Below, piece by piece: positions 12,633-23,800 of a stretch of 64,000 nucleotides of DNA. The notes below the pieces were generated by a model. The model saw nothing but the letters and a program-made list of their open reading frames with translations, ran no database searches and was not told where the DNA came from. The stretch's first letter is position 1. Every line of letters begins with the position of its first letter. The DNA is from Callipepla californica brunnescens (Eukaryota; Chordata; Aves; Galliformes; Odontophoridae), in assembly GCA_023055505.1 (NCBI GenBank), contig JALIRH010000004.1, positions 16,487,368 through 16,551,367 of the forward strand. The letters run 5' to 3'. The position numbers and the translations under genes are program-made.

Positions 12633-12800
12633 CGCGGTACCGCGCGTCTCGGCGGCGGCGGGGGGACCCGGAGCTGCTGCCCCATGGGCACAGCGATGCG
12701 GAACAGAAAAAGCGGCCGATCGCCGGCGCCGCGCTGCCCGCAGACTGAGCCCGGCCCCCGCCGCGGCGCCGCTTTACCGCGCCCCTCTCCCGCCCCGCCC
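12633..12800 (-). other. TP53I11: Inferred TP53I11 first (5' leader) exon
   Basis: On the minus strand the sequence ACCGCG|GTGAGTAGG gives a near-perfect donor, placing the exon's 3' edge at 12633. The 5' edge is not visible and is set loosely just past the GC boxes. The exon contains an ATG at 12685-12683 in a weak to moderate context (C at -3, G at +4). From it, 17 full codons plus two bases run to the donor without a stop, with a PPPPP run. Joined to either proposed acceptor this frame stays open into the TP53I11 ATG. The exon itself is inferred from the splice signal and promoter context only. Confidence 0.5.
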
Positions 12801-12837
12801 GACGGGGCGGCCCCGGCCCCGCCGCGCCCCCGGGCCG

Positions 12838-12851
12838 CCCCCCCCCCCCCC
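12838..12851. repeat. Run of 14 C in the CpG island
   Basis: An uninterrupted run of 14 cytosines follows the GC-box cluster. It sits upstream of the proposed TP53I11 leader exon. The length may be unreliable in sequencing and may vary between individuals. Confidence 0.9.
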
Positions 12852-12980
12852 GCCTTCTCCCCTCACGCCCCGGCGGAGGTCACCCGTGGGCGGCGGGGAA
12901 CAAAGAGCGGTGGCCGAGAGGAGCAGGCGAGGGGTGTGCGAGCTGCCGGGAAGGTTGGCGAGGTGGGGGTTTGTCCTAGC

Positions 12981-15900
12981 GCAGGGTTAGGTGAGGGGCT
13001 GCAGGCGTGTCCCCAGCTCCTGTAATAACGCAGTGAAGGGGAGCGAGGCCCTCTGTGGTGCTGAGCAGTCCGGAGGCCTGCTGCACAACTCCGTGCAGAA
13101 AGACAGACAAAGGGAAGCTGGGCGCGGGGCTAGCCCGCGCTTGTCCCGGTAAGCAGCCGCCAGGATGCTGCCTGCTGCTCTCCTCACAGGGGCTGCAGGG
13201 CAGCTCCACGCGTCCCTCCTTGCATCCCCAGCACCCGTCCCAGTGGAGGCATGCAGGCGCTTCAGCACTTCAGTTATCTCAGGACAGGTGAGACAGTCAT
13301 GACGGGGAGTGGAAACGCGGGAAACTGGCACCAAACACGGGGAACGGTTGGCACGTGGAGCAGTGGTAGTGGCATGTGGCTCTGTCTCTGTCCTGACGCT
13401 GCCACTCGGTTTTCTGAGCAAGGATTTTGGGATGTATGTGTGATGTGGCACGTTCCTCTGGTCCGGTATGCCCAGCTGAGGAAGCCAACAGAGGCAGAAT
13501 AGGGTGAGAGCCTTGTAACTCTCTCTGCCCCCATGGACAAACCGTAATGGGAAGCAGCCCTGAAGTGTGCAGTGCGATGAGGTCACTTCTGGCACAAGGG
13601 GTCCTTTGAGAAGCAGAAGGATCCTCTGCTGGGAACTCACTGGAGACCTCCCAGAGGCCAAGCAATGAAGCTGTAGGAAACAGAGCAAGATCTGACATTT
13701 CAGTGGCTGGGTTTGCTGAAAACAGGGTAAAGAAAAGCTGAATTTCATGTTTTCAAAAAAAGAAATTCAAAATTCCCAAACAAATGCAGTCCTCGCTTGG
13801 AGCGGTGAAACATCTCACTGTGCTAACGATAAAATTTTCAGCGTGATAGTGCCAAAGCACATATACAAGAGCTGAAATAGTGTCTGTGCTCCATCTGTGC
13901 TCTATGATATTGAAATATTGCAGTGTAATACAAAAGCACACAGAACAAAATGAGACAACCGTGTTTTACATTATTGAAGTGAAATCACTGCGATATTGTC
14001 AAACAAGGCAAGTCAAAATATGTCGTGTTCACTTTTTTAAAATAGAAATTTGCATGTGAAGAAATCTCTCAGGTTTTTACCAAAGCCCACGAGCAGTCTG
14101 CAGGCAATAGTAATGGCTGTGGCATCGGGGTGAGCAGTTAGGAGCAAATGCCATTTTGCAGACGTGATCCAAGCATTTGTGTCACCCTGTGTCACTGCTC
14201 CCTCAGTGTTCCTGACAGGGGCACAGACGTGGCCGCGTTGCCCTCATACAAGACTTGAATCCATAAACTGGAGCTCGAGGCCTTCGGCAGCGATTGCTTT
14301 GTTCGATCCAACCTCACACCCGCATGCTTCTAATTCAGAGCTCCGGGTGATGCCTTTGTCCGCACCACTGAATATGCACGGGGCACTGCTGCAGCTCTAG
14401 TGTGCCCTGTGAGACCTGCTCCCACCCTGCTCCTTTTGAAGGGTGGAAACAATGACAAGGACTGTGCCTTAACCTGTAGATAGGCTGTGACAAGTCCTCC
14501 TCTGGGGAAGGGAAGGGGAGCACAGAGACCTGGGGTGGGCTCAGTGTCCTCAGGCTGCTCTCTTTTGAGGGTGCTGCGATCAGACGGACCCATGTTGCAG
14601 AGAAAAGTTGCTGAGAAAGTGGTGGTTTCTGATATGTGAGAAGTTGGGAGGCCTAGAAAGAAGAAAAAGTAGGCTCCAGATTGTCAGAGTTTGCTGTGCT
14701 TTCTGCCCATTTTTTTCAAGGAAATCTCAAAACCTGACATTTCAGGTCAACAAAGCATTTTGATTGAGGGTGTTCAGAGTGTTGCATGTGAACCTCTGTG
14801 TTTAAATGATGTTGTGCAGAATTAGGTGCCACCTGCGTGAAAACATAACAATCTCTTCCTATTTTACCTGAAGCAATGTAAGACCTCATTTATTTTTTTT
14901 CTGAAACGGCTTTTTTCAGGGGGAAGAAAACCCTCAAAAATCCCAAGTCAAGACAGCTGTTGCAAAGGTGTCACCCAAGGTCTCAATGTGTCACTGTGTG
15001 CAGGGACCATCGGCGGGGCCCCACTAGCTGCAGGGAGCTTAATTGTCCCAGCAGGATGGGAACAAGATCCATCAGCTGTAAGATTACATCAAGAATGTTT
15101 TCCCTCTGTTTCTTGCCCCTTCAGCAGCCTCCCACGCCCCTCTGGACTGTCATCCTTGTTTTCAAAATTTGGCCGTGCTTTTTCACTGCTGCCTTATAGC
15201 TGCTTTTGGCTCTGCTTACTCACCCCATCAGCTCTGAGCAGCCATGAGAGTCCTCATCGCAGCCCTTTTATGCTCTGTATATGATTGTCTTGTCCCTGCA
15301 GCACACTGAGATCTTGCTGACTTCAATTTTCACCCTTTAGATCATCATTTTCTGACACTAGAAAATATTTCCTATGGTTTCCTTTGAAAGGTGCTTCAGA
15401 AAACACACTGAGTGGTACATCTGTAAGGTGTAAGATCAGAGGAAATGATTAAACTCTCTAGTCCAAATTCTCATATCCGTCACAGCTTCTTGCCTTTCCT
15501 CTGGTTTAAGCTGCAGCTAGTGTGAGAACGTGCTTCTTCCCAGGCAGGGAGGCTGCAGGGCAGGAGCCATCCCATTGCCCTTGTCCCATTGCAGCAGCTC
15601 AAAGACCACAGTGTTTCTGCAGTAGGCAGCCACCTCTGCCTGGGGATGGAAACCTGGTGGGATAGGGGATCAGTTGCCTCTCTTGTTTCAGTGGTTGACC
15701 AGCGCTGTGGAAAAGTGCCTGATTTCTCCATAGAGTTTGCTTGCCCTCCTCCTCTGGCCATTGGTGTTTGCTGGCTGAAAGAATGTGGCATGCCTGGGAG
15801 CAAGTGTAATGTGCTCCTCTCAAAAATGATGGAGCAAATATGCAGAGATGCTGTGTGGGGTGCGATATGAGATCGTGGTACTTCAGAGTTCTTCTGTCTG

Positions 15901-18900
15901 TGTTTCCTCCCTGGACACCTTCTGATTTGTGCACCAGGTCACGTTCTTAGCCTAGGGAGTATCAGTGCTGTAGCTCCTGTTCCTAAAGACCCTATATTTG
16001 GTCTTCTTAAGGGGCTGCTATGGGAGCATATGTACGTTAACACAAGACCACGAAGTCTTCTGTGAATAGGTGAGGTAGCACGAGGTCACCCCCTGAGTTA
16101 ACACGCTGCCTTTCTCCTGAGTGCCCCACCTAGGGCAAACCTCTTGGCGATCCTCAAGTAGAGTTAACAATTCATGTGTAGGACATCAGAGACAGACAAA
16201 CCTTGTGAGCGGAGCAGGAATCCTGGTGGGATGTCCCCTGACATCTTACGTGACTGCATGCAGCACTTGCAGCGCTGTGCCCCTCTCTGCATGCATGACA
16301 AGGCCGTTGTAATTAATTTATAGGAGCTGTACAACCAGCCATGCTTGCACAGCGAACTGCGGATTAACTCTAACATCAAAGAGCGACTGTGAGGCTTCTT
16401 GGCATATATAGGCCATCACTTTTAATGGCTCAGCCATCTCTGCAGTTAACTGCTTCAGCCCCTGGACTCTGGCTATGGGCTGAGGGTTTCGGCAAGAGCA
16501 TGGACAGCGTGTCACACACCACTGTTAGGGATGTTTTGCTCTTACCCATGTATATATTTCCAATATATCTGTGCTCTAGTTTGTTACTTTAGAACACTTA
16601 GAGCTTAGAGTTGACGGAAAGGTGCTGGACAGTAAGAAGAAAAGGCTCTGACACTGTCTATAATTGTTGGCCTGCCTTGAAATCAATCTGTAAACAGCCC
16701 AGCAGCAGCACTGAGGGGAAAGCTTCATTGCAATTTGGAGCTGTGTATTTATTTAGTCTTAAGTTCATTATTGTCATATGGAAGCAGAGAGATGAAAGAA
16801 ATTCTCAGAGCAGGGGAAAGAACAGGATTTCTTCCCTGTATTTATGAAAATAAGCATGCGGTCAGATTGCTCCCTGCTTGGTAAAAAATCTGCCTTATCA
16901 CAAAGTGGATGAGGAAGAAAACAGCAGGTATCATCACCCTGAAGCCTGTTCCTCCAGGAGCCATGGCACTGGAGCAGAGAGAGAGCAGGGGCAGAGGAAC
17001 ATCTGTGCTGAGTCCTCCAGATTTACTCCCTGGTGTCCCAATCCCCTTGCTGATAGGACTTTGCTATCACCTTTTCTGCATGGAAGGTATGGGAGATCCA
17101 ACACCGAGTCTTTATTATTAAAGAAAAGCCATGAGTCTGGCCAAGGAGGGAGGTGCTGCATTGTGCCCAGGTGCTGACCTATTTGGACATGCATGTATTC
17201 ATCCTGAAGCGCTTGGCAGCCGATGGTTGGATACTGAGGATGCCTCTCCCTTGGAGAGCAGTGCCTTGGTGACACTCTGGGGGATGGAAGCATTCCAGTG
17301 CCTTCTAGCTATGCAAATATAATGCTTGGCACCTTTACGTGTATACTTTTAATGCCTCAAATACGTTTGCCAACTCCCATATTTTCCAGCATGTTGAGCT
17401 CTGCTCTCTTTACATTTTGCCAATCTACTAAACGTGTTTTCAGTCCCATGAAAGTAAATAGAAGGCTTCCTCCACCTGGCCTCCTCATGCTACTGGGCAG
17501 CCAGACGGCCACTCTGACTCAGGAGGGGAGCTGGCTCCCAGTACTGCCATCACAAGGTCTGGGGAGCGAGGAGAAATGGGCCCTTAAAGGTGGGGTTTGC
17601 AGTTAGGGCTAGGTGTGGGGAGGAGGGAGCCAAAGCTAAACTGGCCAGAGGCATCACACACATCCTGCAGTATGAGAGATGCAGACTTGGTCTTCTTCCC
17701 GCTGCCGTCCCAGCTGCAGGGATGTGCCCTCACCCCAGAGGGTGAGCTGGGGGTGACCTCTGCTCATGCTTTTTAGTAAAATTGCAATTATATTTTCCTG
17801 TTCTTTGGAAAAATATGATTTCTCTGGGGAACATGGAATTAAGTAGGGCCAGGTAGTCAAGGAGACAAATGGCGTACAATTAAAACAAACACTGCTAGGG
17901 CGACGAGAACCTGCTTTATGGGGAATACTGGGAATACTGAGAGGAAACACAATTAGTAGGTACTGCTCCACTTTGGTGGAAAGGACATGAGGGAAAGATT
18001 GTGAAGTCTATAATTGCCCAAACTTGCTTGTCGCAAGAGCGAGCTCCAGCTTGTGTTTGGAAGTATAAAGGCCGTGTACTCTCAAATGATATTGAAGTGG
18101 AAACCAATTATCACTCAGCAGCTTTCCTAGGTTCACATCTGACAAATCTCAGTCATTTTAATAAGGAAAATCCTTGTTGGGAAGGATGAAAAACCCTGTA
18201 ATATTCATACTCTTTACTCCTGAAGCCCCAAGTGATTTGCCCTGCTAACTTCAGCTCAGGTTTGTGGAATTCCATTAGTTATGTGCCCAGGGAACTGAGC
18301 CCCTTGCCAGGTCCACCCATATCTTTCTAGAGCTTCTGTCGGGTGATTTTCGGGGTGTGTCTTTACACACTGCCTTAGAGCAGAGCTCTTTTTTATCTGC
18401 TCTCTCCTGTGAGCAGGAACATGGCAAGCCCTTGTCTTGACGTGTCATTTGTGAGCAGAAGAAGTTAGGGACACTTGTACAGTCAGCAATCCATCCAGTG
18501 AGTTAACACCAGGCTGAGGCAGAACCGAGCAGCAGTTGGAGATGCCAGTAGTGGCAGCTCCTGCAGTGCATCCCTGATCCTGGCAGAGGATGTGTTGTGT
18601 AGGGCAGGACACATGTGACTCCCAGAGTGCTGCCTACAGTTCTGTATTTTGGTTTCTCCCTCTCTTTTATCGGGTTTTAATGTTACTTGCAAATGTCCCA
18701 TTAGGTGAACATGTGACAGAGAACAACCACTCTGACTGTAAAAGATCTTAGTGCAGCCGTCCAGAAAAGCCCATAGGTGCTCTGTAGGAGAGCATTTGCC
18801 TGGGTTTTAACAATCAGCTGTCATCATAGTACTTTAAGCTAAGGCATTGTATGCATGAAGGTAAAGGATGTGTGCTTTGAAATGGCTTGGTGGCCTTGAG

Positions 18901-19689
18901 CCCCACCGCAATGCAACGTGCCTAGTGTCAGGCTGCACAGCTGCTGGCTGCCCAGCTCCTGTGGGTGAGTCCCCACACAGGGCCATGGGGCTGAGCAGGG
19001 CAGCCAGCAGGGGACAGAGGATGGCAGCAGCTGGGCTCGTTTCAGTGCTCCTGAAACTGAAGAAACCATCACTGTTAGCAAATCCCAGAAATTGGGTGCA
19101 TCTGGTTCTGGGAAGCTTCCAGGATGCTTACTGGCAGAAAAGAAGTAAAAGACTGTTTTTCCTCAAAACAGTAGAGAGAAGTGGGAGTCAGGGAGAAAAA
19201 TAAAGACCAGCTTGAATTCCAGAGGGCCCTTGACTTTCAGAAATAACGTAGGTTGCATCTGATTTTTTTTTCTGTTATACAAGAGAAACCAATTTAATTC
19301 CACTCGTAGTGAAGCATAAGATTAGATGGGACTAAATATGTGTGTAGGTTGTTTATTAGCAAATGGAAGAGAGCAGTGAAGGAAAACAAACAAGCTTGTT
19401 TCAGGGTGGCTTTGTGGCTGTATTACTGGTCACAGGGATCTCAAGGGACAGCAGGCGTGTTTTTAATTGGACTTGGGCAGCCACGATCAGCTGGAGCAGG
19501 TCCTTGCTCCAGAGTAGGAGAGCTGCAGAACTCCAGTCCATTGAAAAAATGTGCTATTTCACCTTGTAATGGCAACCCCTGAGCTGTTTGCCAGTATTGG
19601 TCCTTTTGAGAGTTGGTTACTTGATGGTTAGTGGGTCTTGTGCACTCAAAGCACCAGGAGGCAGCTCCATGACCACTCACCTGGATATA
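12981..19689. other. Gene-free stretch right of the CpG island
   Basis: No coding exon, RNA gene or clear repeat is recognised. A 253-codon minus-strand frame (12987-13748) has no domain and is judged chance. A plus-strand AG|GTGAGG donor-like site lies at 12990, just outside the island. The part near 17880-18190 is AT-leaning, non-repetitive and rich in short homeodomain-like words, and could be a conserved regulatory segment; this is not testable from one sequence. Confidence 0.6.
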
Positions 19690-20805
19690 AAGGCAGTTTG
19701 TGTCAATCCTGAGTGGTTCCTGCATCTGGAAAGGCTTTTGCATCATCTAATCTGAGCCTCTTATGCTGCAACTGAAACCTCTCATGCCTTTTGCTTTCCA
19801 CAGTAAACAGAGAAAATGGTTTGTTGCTCTTCCTGCTGTTCCAATTCTCAGGGTTGTTTTCATCCTCTTTGCTGGAGTAAATAACCCCAGTTGCTTCCTC
19901 ATCACTCTTGTTTTCCAGATCTTGTATGACTCCTCTGGATTTTGTCTCTTTGGTTCTCAGCTTTCTGGAGAAGCAGTGCCCAAAGGGAAGGCTTTTCTTG
20001 GCAAAAGCAGATTCATTTCATTTGGTTGACCAGTTGTGTTCATACATCCCAATATTCTTTTGATTTTTTTTTCCATCAAAAGGTAACAATATATTCTAAA
20101 GCCCGCAAGTGTGATCCTTTATAAGCAATTCTGCTTCCAGCAAACCCACTACCCATCCAGACAAATCCATTCTATATTTAAGAATTTGTTTATTTCTTCC
20201 TAAGTATACCACTTTGTACTTGTCTTTATTGAAGTGCCTCCTGTTATTTTCAAACTATTTCTTCATCTTATCAAGACCATTTTGAATTCTAATCTTATCA
20301 AGTATGCCTGCAGTCTCTCCTAGATTAATGCCACCTGCAAATTTAATAAGTGTGTTCTCATTCCATCATCTAAGTCATTAATGAAAACATTGAATAACAT
20401 CTGCTACAAGAAAGATCACACTGCAAAATCTCAGCTGATGAATCGTTTCAACCTGACAATTAACTGAGCAGCTTTAAGCTATCTTTATGCCCAGCCTATA
20501 GAAGCTCCCTTTGGGCCATTCTTCTCTAATTTGTTTATGAGTGTGTCATATTAAGACCAGTGTCATAAACCTTGCTGAAGACACATGACATTGACTGCTC
20601 CTGCCATGTCCACAAAGCCTATTACCCTGTCAAGGAGGAAATTGGCTTGTGTTGATGTGATTTATTCTTGACATATTCCTATTAACTTCAACTTTTCTCA
20701 GCTTTATCATTTAGATGCTTAAAAAAAAAAAAAAAGTTTCATTATTTATTCCATGATTTTTTTTTTCCTAGAAATTGAACTTCAGCTCATAGCTCAATAA
20801 CTCTC
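19690..20805 (-). pseudogene. Old, broken CR1 LINE with remains of reverse transcriptase
   Basis: Read on the minus strand, this matches the 3' half of a CR1 retrotransposon. From 20420 to 20140 the order of the conserved RT stretch survives: an LFNIFINDLDDG-like segment (about 20405-20360), then the FADD motif region now reading FAGG (about 20350-20335). A RIQNDLDKLEKW-like segment and a FNKDKCK-HLG-like segment (about 20225-20195) follow. Downstream, at about 19990-19700, lie the HTRSGKQE-like tail and the 3' untranslated portion. Frameshifts, stops and loss of both catalytic aspartates show it is dead. High divergence suggests an old amniote CR1 lineage rather than a recent chicken subfamily. 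The edges are approximate. Confidence 0.85.
20721..20735. repeat. A-run of 15 bases within the old CR1
   Basis: A simple run has expanded inside the CR1 remnant; a T-run follows at about 20757-20767. It has no other visible role. Confidence 0.85.
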
Positions 20806-23800
20806 TGAAAGCAAACAGTTTAATTGAATTAAAGGCTTTCTCTCTGCCTGGGGGCCGTTCTGCAAAAGCTGTCTGTGGTGGCCATTATCTTTGGGGAGTA
20901 GCTTCATGTCAGTGTGTCCTTTGGGCTTTTCAAAAATCTCTTACCCGTCTGCACAAAAGACTAAGAAAGCCAGTGAGGATGCTGTTCCTGCACTGTCTTT
21001 CTACTCATCTTCATGGTATGCCAGACAGGAGGACTTCTCCACCAAAGCACTAATTAATGCCCATAGCTGCCAGAGGAACACAGAGGCTTTGCTGAAAGCT
21101 TGCAGGTTCCTCTCCTACCATGCTGGGCTACCAGTGTGAATGCTGCACCTCTGCAGGCTGGCCAGCTGTGTCGGGCTCAGCAAGACTCCGTGGGGCTGGT
21201 TGTAGAGCAACCTGCTTCTCGTCAGCTTCTGCTGATGAGAGCTCTGTGGCTGAGAGTTAGCAATAGGCGATGCCATCCACGTCTTTCAGAGGGACAATGG
21301 GAGAGGAATCAAAGGCACTGTGATACCGCTAAGTATTATGATGCTAATTTTTCATATAAAGGATCAGAAGCTACATGCCTTGTAAAAGGGGCTCTGTCTG
21401 CACTTTCTCACACCACTCCCTGCTGCATTTTAACCAGCAGAGCTTGTGTGGGAGCACTGGGGAGCCTCTCTCCCTGTTCTGACAGGAGTCTTTCCTATCC
21501 ATGGCCATTCCCTGCCCTCACATCCTTCCTTTGTAAGCCACTCAGGTGACATCTCTTTGCTCTTGCTATTATCTGGTCCTGTAGCTCGGGCAGCAGCACC
21601 TGGACCAGCTCCTTCTGGGGACACCATGCCTTCACTTCCTGCGCCTGGCTGTCACCCACAGGTCTCTAAAGCAAATGTGGCATGGGAGCAGGGGATCAGT
21701 GAGGAATGCAAGCAGACAAGCCTGCTGGAGAAGTTGAAGTATCTCCCAGGGAATGAGCCCCCTGTGCATGTGCATTCATCTGAGGCCCTTTCATGGACAT
21801 GCCCCGAGGAAGGCGGGTTAGTGAGGCTGTGCACGATGCCTTTATGAGCCAGCACATTTAGGGCATGGGCAGCTGAGCTACTGGGTTAAGCCTGAAAGCC
21901 CCTAGCATATGGGGAGGCCGGCCTCTATTTAACCCTTCCCCAGCTGGCCTTCGTGCTGGAAGGGGTGCACTTGCCATTACTGCTGGGGAGGTGGATTATT
22001 TGCACTTAGCTGCAGCCCTATTAAGCCACTCTGAATAGGATCCACTAAAAGATCCTAAATTAATTCAGGCAGCAGCCTCTGTATGAAAAGTTCGGCTAAT
22101 GAGGGCGGGCGCTGTGTCCAGGGGGTGGGAGGAGGACGAGCAGTGCCCCGCACAATGCTCCTCACTGTCATGTCCTGCACAGACGGGACTTGTATTTATT
22201 TTTCTCATTTTTCTTTTGGGGATGACACAAAGGAGGAGAAAATAACTCCTTTTCTACCCCCGAACTAGAAATGAATGTTGCAGCTGTGCGAGCAGTGCCC
22301 GCCCTGATTTGTCTGAGCAAGGCCCCAGCGATGCGAGGGGAGGCTCCCAGCCGCTGGCAAATTGTATTACAGGGGAAGAAAGACTCCAGCCTCCCTTGTT
22401 TGATGCCGGCTTGGTCATGGACCGGCATTAGCCCTGCTGCATGCTGCTTTGTTGGCTGGCGGGGTGAAGGACCAGGCAGCCTCCCCAGTGGGATGGCGGA
22501 GGCCTCATCACAGCCCTGCCTCACGGGTCAGGGGTCAGCCACAGCCTCCCAACAACCCCAACTCCACATCTGCTGTGTGGTGATGTTAACGCAGCCCCTG
22601 CGTGCCCTACATTTGTGATTAGCCTCCCTGGAGGATGGGGAGGGGGGCAGCTGAAAGGAGAAGAAGATATATTACGGGCAGTGCGAGGGTGGGAGCCTCT
22701 TTCCTTTGCTGACCACACCAGTTTCCCCTAGGATCTGGCACTTACATCTTCATTTTGATTTTCTCTTGCTAGCTGAGCTATGGAGACCATTCGTCTCCTG
22801 ACACTTCCCATTCTGTCTTTGTGCTATGACAGGGTAAGACGAAATGCTTCATCAGGTGATTGGGGGGGCACTGGCATTTTTGCAAAGGAAAGTGTAAACA
22901 AGGTGAGTGTTTGTGATGAGCAGGCAGCTGCCGGGAGCTGAAGGTGCAGAGGGGTGTGGCAGCCCCTGTTACCCTGTGCTGGAGGAGAGCTTCCACCTCC
23001 CACATCCCAGAAAACACAAGAGCTGGGCAAGAAGGGTTAAAGCCGAGCCGAAAATAGTAACTGCAGAAGTGCTTACAAATGAAAATAAATGAGGATGTTC
23101 TGTAGTTTAAAAAATGAATACGAGCATTGAGAAATAAGATGTAGAAAGGTATGCATTATGGAAATAAACAGAATGAGTCAGGGTTAAAAATAGGTAAATA
23201 TTGAGAGCACGCAATGTTTAACGTGTACAAATTATAAGAGCAGGAAAGGATCCAGACCTAAGCAATGAAATAAGAGCATGTTAGGGAACAACTCTCCCTC
23301 CCCCTGATTAAGGTTTAACGAGAAGGTGTGGATTGGACACTGAATGGCCGGGAATCACAGAAACAATGATGGATTGGGCGTATTTGGAATTGAACTTAAT
23401 TGTTACTCAAATTAATAGACTGAATCCAACCTTTAGGTCGGAGCCTAGTGCTTTTGTTTTCCATTTTCCCACCCTCAGAGAGCAGCTGCACCAGTTGGTG
23501 TAAGCATGATAATAGTTAAGTCTGGAGGCAGGCTCTGTGCTATGTTTCCCTGTCCTGCATCGCTACTGCTCAGTGCCCTCCGGCTCCTCTGCTCTGTGAG
23601 CTGCTCAGAGCTCTGGCACTCCTCTGTGCAGATTCTGCCACCAGAACACAAATCATAGGAATTACTTGTTGGAGATGGCAAACTCATCCTCTGTGAGAGT
23701 TAACATGTCCTCTTGGATTCAGGGGATGCAATTACAGAGCTATGTACAGCGAGGAGGGCTGGTGGTTCATGTTGGAAATGGGGCAAACCTTAATAACAGG

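Larger units (their letters stand above)
12150..12960. promoter_or_regulatory. TP53I11: CpG island, likely TP53I11 promoter
   Basis: This is a very GC- and CpG-rich block standing out from flanks of ordinary composition. GC-box (SP1-type) sequences occur at 12789-12800 (CCCGCCCCGCCC) and 12804-12810 (GGGGCGG), followed by a further CCCCGGCCCCGCC tract. No TATA box is seen, as is usual for CpG-island promoters. The minus-strand splice donor inside it and the downstream TP53I11 exon on the same strand make it the likely TP53I11 start region. Transcription probably begins at about 12700-12860 and runs leftward. CpG-island promoters often also fire in the other direction; no plus-strand gene is recognised. 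Confidence 0.8.

Noticed and set aside
12144..13025. 293-codon plus-strand open frame, the longest in the window, and several overlapping long frames in the CpG island
   Set aside because: GC-rich DNA has few stop codons. The translation is proline/alanine/arginine-rich in several frames on both strands at once, with no domain and no splice or start evidence.
15380..15480. Possible CR1 scrap around ACTCTCTAGTCCAAATTCTC
   Set aside because: Only a few words resemble CR1 and the flanks do not continue the match.
19763..20029. Plus-strand frames of 88 codons and others at about 19.4-20.1 kb
   Set aside because: Mostly antisense to the old CR1; no protein match.
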